Shown: in pieces, positions 57,343-64,000 of the stretch
Layout of the letters: every line of letters begins with the position of its first letter
Numbering within the stretch: the first letter of the stretch is position 1
NCBI RefSeq assembly: GCF_018325905.1
Contig: NZ_AP021901.1
Coordinates: 4,464,001-4,528,000, forward strand
Length of the DNA stretch: 64,000 nucleotides
Reading direction: 5' to 3'
Origin: Pseudomonas sp. St316
GTDB lineage: Bacteria > Pseudomonadota > Gammaproteobacteria > Pseudomonadales > Pseudomonadaceae
Translations under genes and position numbers: made by a program
Notes under the pieces: model-generated
The model's input: only the letters and a program-made list of their open reading frames with translations
What the model was told of the DNA's origin: nothing
The model's database searches: none

Positions 57343-57419
57343 TGGCGCACCCGGCAGGACTCGAACCTGCGACCATCCGCTTAGAAGGCGGATGCTCTAT
57401 CCAGCTGAGCTACGGGCGC
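57343..57419 (-). tRNA. tRNA-Arg (anticodon UCU)
   Basis: The minus strand gives acceptor stem GCGCCCG/CGGGTGC with one G-U pair, anticodon loop TTCTAAG, T loop GTTCGAGTC and encoded CCA. It is the first gene of the tRNA operon. Confidence 0.95.
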
Positions 57420-57542
57420 CTTTTTAATCTGTATTCTTGGACGATTACAAACTAAGTGCTTTCAGCTTTACCGAGTTGAAACAACCAACTCTGCTCCACC
57501 TTCTTAACCAGTGCTAGGCTGTGCCCGACAAGTGCGACGAAT

Positions 57543-57569
57543 GTTATAGACGGCCCGATAGGTCGTCAA
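57543..57569 (-). promoter_or_regulatory. Probable promoter of the tRNA operon
   Basis: On the minus strand TTGACG is followed after 15 bases by TATAAC, upstream of tRNA-Arg. The -35 and -10 are each one base from consensus, though the spacer is short. The rest of 57420-57700 has AT-rich sequence and must also contain the divergent folD promoter. Confidence 0.5.
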
Positions 57570-57700
57570 CTCTTTTTTAAAAAAAATTCATTTAATTAAA
57601 GGGGTTAGGGGAATTTGCAGACCAAGCGCCTTTGCCCTCACGCCCCGGCATGCGAGAATGCGTTCTCTTTTTTTCCCCTCTCGATGGTTAACCACGCGCA

Positions 57701-58555
57701 ATGACTGCACAACTTATCGACGGCAAATCGATCGCCGCCAGCCTGCGCCAGCAGATCGCCCAACGAGTCACCGAGCGCCGCCAGCAAGGCCTGCGCACGC
57801 CCGGCCTTGCGGTGATCCTGGTCGGCAGCGATCCTGCCTCTCAGGTTTATGTCTCGCACAAGCGTAAAGACTGTGAAGAGGTCGGCTTCCTTTCCCAGGC
57901 CTACGACCTGCCTTCCGAAACCACCCAGCAAGCGTTGGCCGATCTGATCGATCGCCTGAACGATGACCCGAACATCGACGGCGTTCTGCTCCAGCTGCCT
58001 CTGCCTGAGCACCTCGACGCCTCCAAGCTGTTGGAGCGCATCCGTCCGGACAAAGACGTCGATGGTTTCCATCCTTATAACGTCGGCCGCCTGGCCCAGC
58101 GCATCCCACTGCTTCGTCCTTGCACCCCTAAAGGCATCATGACATTGCTGGAAAGCACTGGCGTGGACCTGTATGGCCTCGACGCCGTAGTGGTGGGTGC
58201 ATCCAACATCGTTGGCCGTCCGATGGCCATGGAGTTGCTGCTGGCCGGCTGCACCGTGACCGTGACCCACCGTTTCACCAAGGACCTGGCCGGCCATGTC
58301 GGCCGCGCCGACCTGGTGGTGGTGGCCGCCGGCAAACCCGGCCTGGTACGGGGTGAGTGGATCAAGGAAGGCGCCATCGTCATCGACGTGGGCATCAATC
58401 GCCAGGAAGATGGCAAGCTGGTGGGCGACGTGGTCTACGAGACAGCCCTGCCCCGTGCCGGCTGGATCACGCCGGTACCTGGCGGCGTGGGCCCGATGAC
58501 CCGCGCCTGCTTGCTGGAAAACACGCTGTACGCGGCTGAAACGCTGCACAGCTGA
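57701..58555 (+). CDS. folD: Bifunctional methylenetetrahydrofolate dehydrogenase/cyclohydrolase FolD
   Basis: FolD interconverts 5,10-methylene-, methenyl- and 10-formyl-tetrahydrofolate in the cytoplasm with NADP. The 284-residue protein has [14 protein letters not shown] with the catalytic lysine, [14 protein letters not shown], the cofactor-binding [17 protein letters not shown] and the C-terminal [18 protein letters not shown]. All are conserved, and length is normal. A REP doublet follows. Confidence 0.97.
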   Translation: MTAQLIDGKSIAASLRQQIAQRVTERRQQGLRTPGLAVILVGSDPASQVYVSHKRKDCEEVGFLSQAYDLPSETTQQALADLIDRLNDDPNIDGVLLQLPLPEHLDASKLLERIRPDKDVDGFHPYNVGRLAQRIPLLRPCTPKGIMTLLESTGVDLYGLDAVVVGASNIVGRPMAMELLLAGCTVTVTHRFTKDLAGHVGRADLVVVAAGKPGLVRGEWIKEGAIVIDVGINRQEDGKLVGDVVYETALPRAGWITPVPGGVGPMTRACLLENTLYAAETLHS

Positions 58556-58571
58556 TACGCGTCAACAAAAA

Positions 58572-58664
58572 ACCTGTGGGAGCGAGCTTGCTCGCGAAGC
58601 GATGGACCGGCCAACATCCCGTTGACTGACACATCGCTTCGCGAGCGAGCTCGCTCCCACAGGT
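58572..58664. repeat. REP doublet (REPIN-like)
   Basis: Two 33-base arms, starting ACCTGTGGGAGCGAGC and inverted to CTCGCTCCCACAGGT, differ at one base and enclose 27 bases. This is the common P. fluorescens-group REP in inverted pair form. It lies between folD and the pbpG-like gene and can also stop transcription. The remaining bases up to the next gene are AT-rich with no gene. Confidence 0.85.
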
Positions 58665-58867
58665 GTTTCTGGCGACCGGACTTTAGCCGCCAAACTACAA
58701 ATTTTTCAGATTCGTTTCGCCAGAATCCCCCTCATGAAACTTTATTTATTCACAAGCCCTGGCGATACAGGCATATAGCGCTGCTGTCGCCCATACTCCT
58801 AAAATGCGACGTTTTTTTTTAAAAGTCGTTGCTCAACGGCACCTTCAACTCTATCGAGCCTACTCGC

Positions 58868-59800
58868 GTGAAAATCCGTCTTTCGATCATCAGCCTGTTC
58901 ATCGCTTTCACAGGCAGCTTTATCACGCAAAATGTCGTTGCACAGGAAACCATCGCGGCCCCACGGGATACGGCCAAGCTGAAAGTTGCCTCGGGCAGCG
59001 CGATGTTGCTGGACCTGCAGACGGATAAAGTCGTCTATTCGAGCAATCCGGACGTGGTGGTACCCATCGCTTCGGTGACCAAGTTGATGACCGGCCTGAT
59101 CGTGCTGGATGCCAAACAGAACCTGGATGAGTACATCTCCATCACCAACACCCCAGAGATGAAGGGCGTGTTTTCCCGGGTCAAGCTCAACAGCGAACTG
59201 TCGCGCCGGGACGTGCTGCTGATCGCCCTGATGTCTTCGGAAAACCGCGCCGCCGCCAGCCTTGCCCACCACTATCCAGGTGGTTATGCGGCGTTCATTG
59301 CCGCCATGAACGCCAAGGCGAAGGCGCTGGGCATGACCAGCACCCATTACGTCGAACCGACGGGCCTGTCGATCCACAACGTCTCGACCGCCAGGGACCT
59401 GACCAAGCTGCTGATCGCCGCTCGCAAGTACCCACTGCTGAGTGAACTGAGCACCACCAAGGAAAAGACCGTTACCTTCCGCAAGCCGGTGTATAGCCTG
59501 GGCTTTCGCAACACCGATCACTTGATCCACAAGGCCAACTGGGATATCCAGCTGACCAAGACCGGTTTCACCAACGAGGCCGGCCATTGCCTGGTGCTGG
59601 TGACGAAGATGAGTAATCGTCCGATGGCCCTGGTGATCCTCGATGCGTTCGGCAAGTACACGCACTTCGCCGATGCCAGCCGGATACGTAGCTGGGTCGA
59701 GACCGGAAAAAGCGCCGACGTGCCGGCGGTGGCCCTGCAATACAAGGCGGCCAAGAATCTCAAGAGCCGCCAGAGTGGCGTGGTGGAAGCCTCCAAGTAA
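58868..59800 (+). CDS. pbpG: D-alanyl-D-alanine endopeptidase, PBP7-type
   Basis: This 310-residue penicillin-binding protein cleaves peptide crosslinks in the periplasm. The GTG start gives a Sec signal ([19 protein letters not shown], cleaved after VVAQ-type site). The catalytic SxxK is SVTKLMTG, SxN is SSENRAA and the third motif KTGF appears in [12 protein letters not shown]. Further open codons upstream (from a TTG) are not used because they lack the signal structure. Confidence 0.9.
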   Translation: MKIRLSIISLFIAFTGSFITQNVVAQETIAAPRDTAKLKVASGSAMLLDLQTDKVVYSSNPDVVVPIASVTKLMTGLIVLDAKQNLDEYISITNTPEMKGVFSRVKLNSELSRRDVLLIALMSSENRAAASLAHHYPGGYAAFIAAMNAKAKALGMTSTHYVEPTGLSIHNVSTARDLTKLLIAARKYPLLSELSTTKEKTVTFRKPVYSLGFRNTDHLIHKANWDIQLTKTGFTNEAGHCLVLVTKMSNRPMALVILDAFGKYTHFADASRIRSWVETGKSADVPAVALQYKAAKNLKSRQSGVVEASK

Positions 59801-59806
59801 TCCGCG

Positions 59807-59844
59807 AAACAAGAAAGCCCCGACTCGTCGGGGCTTTCTTGTTT
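59807..59844. terminator. Bidirectional terminator
   Basis: Two perfect 18-base arms (AAACAAGAAAGCCCCGAC and complement) around two bases have A-runs and T-runs on both sides. It serves pbpG and the convergent small gene. Confidence 0.9.
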
Positions 59845-60037
59845 ATGGCTTCAGGTCACCCAGCGGATCATAGGGCTTGGGCTTGCGCTCATCCTTTTTA
59901 TCCAGAGGTGCCTTGGCCGGCCCTATCGGATCGACTTGAGGATCATCAAGATCCGGCGAGTCCGGATCGAAACCCAAGTCGTCACCGCTGGAATGCTCTG
60001 ACGAATGTGGCCCCGTAGGTGTTTTCGACTGTGCCAT
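59843..60037 (-). CDS. Small acidic proline-rich protein (possibly DUF6021)
   Basis: The 64-residue protein is rich in D, P and S (DDLGFDPDSPDLDDPQVDPI) and likely disordered, ending in a basic stretch. From memory this resembles a Pseudomonas-only family (DUF6021). No function known. Confidence 0.6.
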   Translation of the reverse strand: MAQSKTPTGPHSSEHSSGDDLGFDPDSPDLDDPQVDPIGPAKAPLDKKDERKPKPYDPLGDLKP

Positions 60038-60139
60038 GCATGCCCTCCTCCAATCATGGTCGGAAAAATGCCCAACCCTGAAGATGAGAGCCTCAGGCCT
60101 GCCGGGTTGTGCCCGGCAAGTGACGAACGGGGTGAACCA

Positions 60140-60817
60140 TCAATGTGCCGCACCCAGGGTCTTGGTGGCTCGTGCCGCGGCTTGCTCTTGCCCTGCCCCA
60201 GCCAACTCATCCGCCGCTTTCAGCCAACGCTGTGAATCGACATTGGCCGGAAGCTGCGTGGGCCGCTGGACCAGCACCGCCCAACCGCCTGCACCCGTGA
60301 AAGCCGATTCGAAGGCACTGAAGCTCATCAACTGCCGTCGGTTCATGCCTGAACGCAGCAATACCGTCTGCTTCTGACGGTTGTAGCCGGCGAGGATCCC
60401 ATACCTAGGCTCGGCCCAAAACGCCGAACCGTCGACATAGCGCACCAGCACTGGATAGCCTGCCGCAACCTGTTCCAACAACGCGGGCAGCGTGGCGTCG
60501 AGGGGATACACCAACAAGCCGTATTCGCGCACCAAGGTTTGCATATTCTGCTGCAAACCGGCTTCGCCACCCGGCAGGTGCAACGGTTTCTCCAGCAGCC
60601 CCGGCGTGATCACCGTGCCTTGCAACGTCAGCAAAGCAGCCAGGGACTGCGGGGCGCCCTGGTACATTTCGCCGCGAAAGAACGGCACGCTGTTGAGCTC
60701 CACCCGTTCGGGCAGGCGCTGGATCTGTGGCGAAACACTGCCCGCACACCCCACCAGGGCAACGAGGCAGGACACCGTCAGGACCAGTGATCGAAAAAAT
60801 GAAATGACCGGCGACAT
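60140..60817 (-). CDS. C39 peptidase-like lipoprotein lacking the catalytic cysteine
   Basis: The 225-residue protein has a lipoprotein signal with LVGC lipobox (about residue 21) and a fold like C39 peptidases (VPFFRGEMYQ, LLVYPLDATLPALLEQVAAG, WAEPRYGILAGYNRQ). Where active enzymes have YQCGPAA, it has YQGAPQS, so the nucleophile is absent; the region around the expected His is also changed. It probably binds rather than cuts its partner. The start is chosen at the signal peptide; 103 earlier codons are discarded. Confidence 0.75.
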   Translation of the reverse strand: MSPVISFFRSLVLTVSCLVALVGCAGSVSPQIQRLPERVELNSVPFFRGEMYQGAPQSLAALLTLQGTVITPGLLEKPLHLPGGEAGLQQNMQTLVREYGLLVYPLDATLPALLEQVAAGYPVLVRYVDGSAFWAEPRYGILAGYNRQKQTVLLRSGMNRRQLMSFSAFESAFTGAGGWAVLVQRPTQLPANVDSQRWLKAADELAGAGQEQAAARATKTLGAAH

Positions 60818-61040
60818 GTTGACTCTCTTGTTCAGGCACCCGGCATCCGGGCCAGGCTTGGGTCGACGATCATAAGGTGCGCACAGCCCTGGGTATAGCC
60901 ATAACGGCAGTTTTACGAGCGCGATAGAACGAACCGATCCGTGGCCAACCGCCACGGATCGATTACCTGCAACACTTGAGCGACTAGACTGTCCATGTAT
61001 TAGGTGCGTTATCCCGGACCTGGGATAAAAGGAGGCACAG

Positions 61041-61205
61041 ATGAGCCTGATCACGACAATTCTGATGCTGATATTCGGCTGGCTGAGCGTAGCCACGGCC
61101 ATGCTGTGGGGCGTGCTCAGGATCACCCGGCGCCATCATCACGCGCCACCTGCGCAATCGGAAAAAACCACAAAACCCGCGCCACGCCACGCCACCGCAC
61201 ACTGA
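61041..61205 (+). CDS. Small membrane protein
   Basis: The 54-residue protein starts after a perfect AGGAGG site. It has one N-terminal transmembrane segment (TTILMLIFGWLSVATAMLWG) and a basic, histidine-containing tail (RITRRHHHAPPAQSEK). Function unknown. Confidence 0.65.
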   Translation: MSLITTILMLIFGWLSVATAMLWGVLRITRRHHHAPPAQSEKTTKPAPRHATAH

Positions 61206-61226
61206 GCATTCGCTTTTCAAACCCTC

Positions 61227-61260
61227 AAAAAAAAGCCACCCGGGCCTGGACCCGGGTGGC
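61227..61260 (-). terminator. Terminator after terC-like gene
   Basis: GCCACCCGGG and CCCGGGTGGC form a 10-bp stem with a six-base loop, followed on the minus strand by eight T. Confidence 0.85.
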
Positions 61261-61276
61261 TGCTGTCTGCCTGGAA

Positions 61277-62026
61277 TCAGGCGTTGTCGGCCAACGCCCT
61301 TTCCTTGGCCCGTCGGGACAACATGTTCAACACCTCGATCGCCGCCGAGAACGCCATGGCTGCATAGATGTAGCCCTTAGGCACATGGGCACCGAAGCCT
61401 TCGGCGATCAGCGTCATGCCGATCATGATCAGGAAGCCCAGGGCCAACATCACCACTGTCGGATTGTCATTGATGAACTTGGCGAGCGGCTCAGCCGCCA
61501 ACAGCATCACCAGCACCGACACAACGACCGCGATGATCATGATCGGCAAATGCTCGGTCATGCCCACGGCCGTAATGATGCTGTCGATGGAGAACACCAG
61601 GTCCAACATCAGGATCTGACCGATTGCCGCGGCAAAGCCCAGGGTCACGCCGGACGTGGCCGTCTTGGGGTCATTCGGTGCGGGGTCCATGCTGTGGTGG
61701 ATTTCCGTGGTCGCTTTCCACAACAGGAACAGGCCACCGGCAATCAGGATCATGTCTTTCCAGGAGAACGCCTGCCCCAGGATTTCGATGACCGGTTCGG
61801 TCAACTGCACAATGAAGGCAATGGTGCTCAACAAGCCCAGGCGCAGGATCAGCGCCATGCCGATACCGATCCGCCGCGCCTTGGCACGGTGCTGGGCGGG
61901 CAGTTTGTTGGTCAGAATCGAAATGAAGATCAGGTTATCGATGCCAAGCACGATTTCCATGACCACCAGAGTTGCCAGGGCGATCCACGCGGTGGGGCTG
62001 GCGGCGAGCTGTAAAAGATAATCCAT
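61277..62026 (-). CDS. TerC family integral membrane protein
   Basis: The 249-residue protein has seven or more transmembrane segments. The family motifs are [18 protein letters not shown] (residues 21-38) and [15 protein letters not shown] (about 141-155) with acidic residues thought to bind metal ions. TerC proteins export manganese or calcium, or help metalation of exported proteins. Single gene with its own terminator. Confidence 0.9.
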   Translation of the reverse strand: MDYLLQLAASPTAWIALATLVVMEIVLGIDNLIFISILTNKLPAQHRAKARRIGIGMALILRLGLLSTIAFIVQLTEPVIEILGQAFSWKDMILIAGGLFLLWKATTEIHHSMDPAPNDPKTATSGVTLGFAAAIGQILMLDLVFSIDSIITAVGMTEHLPIMIIAVVVSVLVMLLAAEPLAKFINDNPTVVMLALGFLIMIGMTLIAEGFGAHVPKGYIYAAMAFSAAIEVLNMLSRRAKERALADNA

Positions 62027-62052
62027 GGGTCAGTCCTGACTGATGTGACGGG

Positions 62053-62304
62053 TTAGATGGTTTTGGTAGAGGGTTCTGATTCTTCGGCATCTTCATCCGG
62101 CTGTTTCTTGGGGCTGATCAGCCCGCCGGTGGCTTCGCTGATGGCCTGTTCGGCGGCCTTGTGGGTATCGTCGATGGCCTGCTTGGCGGTTTGCGCGGCT
62201 TGCCCCATCAGCTGCTGGGCACTTTTTTCAGCCTGTTCACAGCCCGCCAGTGTCATTGCGGACATCATCAATAAGGCTGCCAGCCCCAGGGATTTGTATG
62301 TCAT
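62053..62304 (-). CDS. Small lipoprotein
   Basis: The 83-residue protein has a lipoprotein signal with LAGC lipobox (MTYKSLGLAALLMMSAMTLA before it). The mature part is helical, alanine/glutamine-rich (CEQAEKSAQQLMGQAAQTAK), then acidic. The ATG is preferred to a GTG-like upstream start. Unknown role in the envelope. Confidence 0.7.
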   Translation of the reverse strand: MTYKSLGLAALLMMSAMTLAGCEQAEKSAQQLMGQAAQTAKQAIDDTHKAAEQAISEATGGLISPKKQPDEDAEESEPSTKTI

Positions 62305-62443
62305 GAAATGAATGCCTCTTGAGAGAATTAAAGGAGCACGAAAGTGGCTCACCGATGGCCAGGCATTCTAGAGAGGTGGATACTTCAGGAAAATTCGTAT
62401 TTTCAGCGGCTATACTTCGTTTTTTACGAACTCACGTGAACCC

Positions 62444-63340
62444 ATGCTCAATTACCGACAATTGCATTACTTCTGGGTGGTGGCGAAAACCGGCAGCATC
62501 GTGCGAGCGTGCGAGCAGTTGAACCTGACCCCACAAACCATTAGCGGGCAGATTTCCCTGTTCGAGCAGACCTACAACATCAAGCTGTTTCGTCGGGTCG
62601 GGCGGCAGTTGGAACTGACCGAGGCCGGCCGCCAGACCTTGCCCTACGCCGAACACATGTTCCAGTTGGGAGGTGAGCTGGAGCTGATGCTGCGGGCCCA
62701 GCCCAACGAACAGCAAACCCTGTTTCGGGTCGGGGTGGCGGATGTGGTGCCCAAATCCATCGTCTACCGGCTGCTGGCGCCGACCATGGCGTTGAGTGAA
62801 CCGCTGCGCATCACCTGTCGCGAGGACAAGCTCGAACGGCTGCTGGCGGACCTGGCGATCCAGCGACTGGACCTGGTGATTTCCGACAGCCCGATGCCGA
62901 CTCACCTGGACATCAAGGGCTACAGCCAGAAGCTGGGGGAATGCGGGATCAGTTTTTTCGCCACCGCCGCGCTGGCCGAACGCTATGGGGCGGACTTCCC
63001 CCATGGCCTGCATGACGCTCCGCTGCTGATTCCCGGGCCGGAAACCGTGGTGCGCAGCCGCTTGCAACGCTGGTTCGCCGAGCAACAGATCCAGCCACGT
63101 ATCGTCGGCGAGTTCGACGACAGCGCATTGATGCAAGCTTTCGGTCAATCAGGCAGCGGGATTTTCATCGGCCCGAGCGTGATCGCCGAAGAGGTGAAGC
63201 GCCAGTACGGCGTAGAAGTGATCGGCCAGACCGATGCGGTGAGCGAATCCTTCTATGCCATCTCCGTGGAGCGCAAGGTCAGCCACCCGGGCATTGTCGC
63301 GATTGCCGAAGGCGCCCGACGCGAGTTGTTCAGTGCCTAG
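62444..63340 (+). CDS. nhaR: LysR-family transcriptional regulator NhaR
   Basis: The 298-residue regulator matches NhaR, which activates the sodium/proton antiporter gene in response to Na+. The N-terminal helix-turn-helix (residues 4-60: LHYFWVVAKTGSIVRACEQL, LTPQTISGQISLFEQ) and the effector domain (LDLVISDSPMPTHLD, LLIPGPETVVRSRLQRWF) are clear. Whether it controls nhaA here or a different target is not shown. It overlaps the convergent MFS gene by four bases. Confidence 0.9.
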   Translation: MLNYRQLHYFWVVAKTGSIVRACEQLNLTPQTISGQISLFEQTYNIKLFRRVGRQLELTEAGRQTLPYAEHMFQLGGELELMLRAQPNEQQTLFRVGVADVVPKSIVYRLLAPTMALSEPLRITCREDKLERLLADLAIQRLDLVISDSPMPTHLDIKGYSQKLGECGISFFATAALAERYGADFPHGLHDAPLLIPGPETVVRSRLQRWFAEQQIQPRIVGEFDDSALMQAFGQSGSGIFIGPSVIAEEVKRQYGVEVIGQTDAVSESFYAISVERKVSHPGIVAIAEGARRELFSA

Positions 63341-64000
63341 CAGGCAACCCGGGGTTTGAAGGTCATCAGGAGCAACGCCAGCAGGATCGATACGAAGATG
63401 AACCCGGCCGCCGCAAACCCGACACTGCCCAGGCCCAGGGTATCGATGACCCGGCCACCGACCATCGCCCCCAGGCCAATCCCCAGGTTGGCCCCGGCAA
63501 TGTTCAACGAGGCGGCAAACGCCGGGGCCTGTGGGGCCGCCTTCATCAGCCGCACATGGCTGACCAGGAACAAAGCCGCCTGGGTCACGCCCCAGATACC
63601 CATTGCCGCCGCCAGCGCGAGGGGCGAATGAATGCTTGGTACCAACGCCACCATGCCGCCGATCAGGAACAGGCAGAAGACCATCGAAGCGATCAACGGG
63701 TGCCGGTCCACCGCACGACCGCCCAGGGAATTGCCCAGCAGCCCGACGGCACCGAAGCCCATCAGGCACCAGCCCACCAAAGTGCCATCGAACCCAGCGA
63801 GGCGCTCGAGGATATCCGCCAGATAGGTATAGGCGGTGAACATGCCGCTGAACACCAGGATCGACAGCAGCACATGCCCTTGCATCAAGGGGTTGCGCAG
63901 GATCTTGAATTGCGAACGGAAACTCACCTGATGTTGGTGCAGGTTGGTTTTCGGCAAGTAGAGAAACAGCAGCAATGCCTTGGCGAAAGCAATGACTGCC
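63337..64000 (-). CDS. MFS transporter, C-terminal part (runs off the right edge)
   Basis: The reading frame continues past the window edge, so only the last 220 residues are seen. They contain about six to seven transmembrane segments and the MFS patterns GFGAVGLLGNSLGGRAVDRH and AGANLGIGLGAMVGGRVIDT, typical of the drug-efflux DHA1 type (arabinose efflux-like). Substrate unknown. Confidence 0.85.
   Translation of the reverse strand, partial: AVIAFAKALLLFLYLPKTNLHQHQVSFRSQFKILRNPLMQGHVLLSILVFSGMFTAYTYLADILERLAGFDGTLVGWCLMGFGAVGLLGNSLGGRAVDRHPLIASMVFCLFLIGGMVALVPSIHSPLALAAAMGIWGVTQAALFLVSHVRLMKAAPQAPAFAASLNIAGANLGIGLGAMVGGRVIDTLGLGSVGFAAAGFIFVSILLALLLMTFKPRVAC

Overview
The window is Pseudomonas chromosome, most like the P. 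fluorescens group, carrying one complete lambda-like (siphovirus) prophage. The host call rests on gene order and content: clpX-clpP-tig on the left; a tRNA Arg-His-Leu cluster, folD, a pbpG-type endopeptidase, terC, nhaR and an MFS transporter on the right; and a REP doublet of the GTGGGAGCGAGC type after folD.

The prophage lies between two identical 55-bp copies (2727-2781 and 57083-57137) of the 3' part of tRNA-Leu(UAG), from the anticodon stem to CCA. The integrase at the right end reads into attR. The left 27 kb is the leftward late operon. In order of transcription it holds holin-like proteins, a metallopeptidase-like protein, small and large terminase, portal, scaffold/protease, capsid, connectors, tail tube, tail chaperones with a -1 frameshift site, tape measure, tail tip M-L-K-I-J, fibres, endolysin and embedded Rz/Rz1 spanins. 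Beyond these, next to attL, a perfect LexA box precedes a rightward two-gene unit that includes an SRAP (YedK/HMCES-type) protein.

The control region (about 30-39.4 kb) is organised like lambda. cro, an antirepressor, O- and P-like replication genes, ninB, ninG and a Q-position gene read left. cI reads right, followed by two small membrane proteins in the position of lambda rexAB. Matching operator-promoters sit at 36829-36861 (PR-like) and 39290-39322 (PL-like). Past the Q-position gene are a promoter and a terminator resembling pR'/tR'. A hicAB toxin-antitoxin pair with its own operator is inserted between them and the late genes.

The rightward PL operon (39.6-57 kb) carries many small phage proteins, a candidate ssDNA-annealing protein, a Gp157-like protein, a DUF2786 protein, a cytosine methyltransferase, an ASCH-like protein, a PP-loop (PAPS reductase-like) protein, an excisionase-like protein and the integrase. 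Minus-strand genes interrupt it: a HEPN-motif protein, a lipoprotein and a small acidic protein.

The most unusual stretch is an untranslated, densely self-complementary segment of about 0.6 kb in the PL operon. A complete IS21-family element (40395-42969, 7-bp target duplication) has split it. A 22-nt inverted repeat with one mismatch spans the insertion, and four GAAA-tetraloop hairpins lie in the segment. It is a candidate structured RNA. Other points of interest are the rex-position membrane pair and the antisense HEPN gene.
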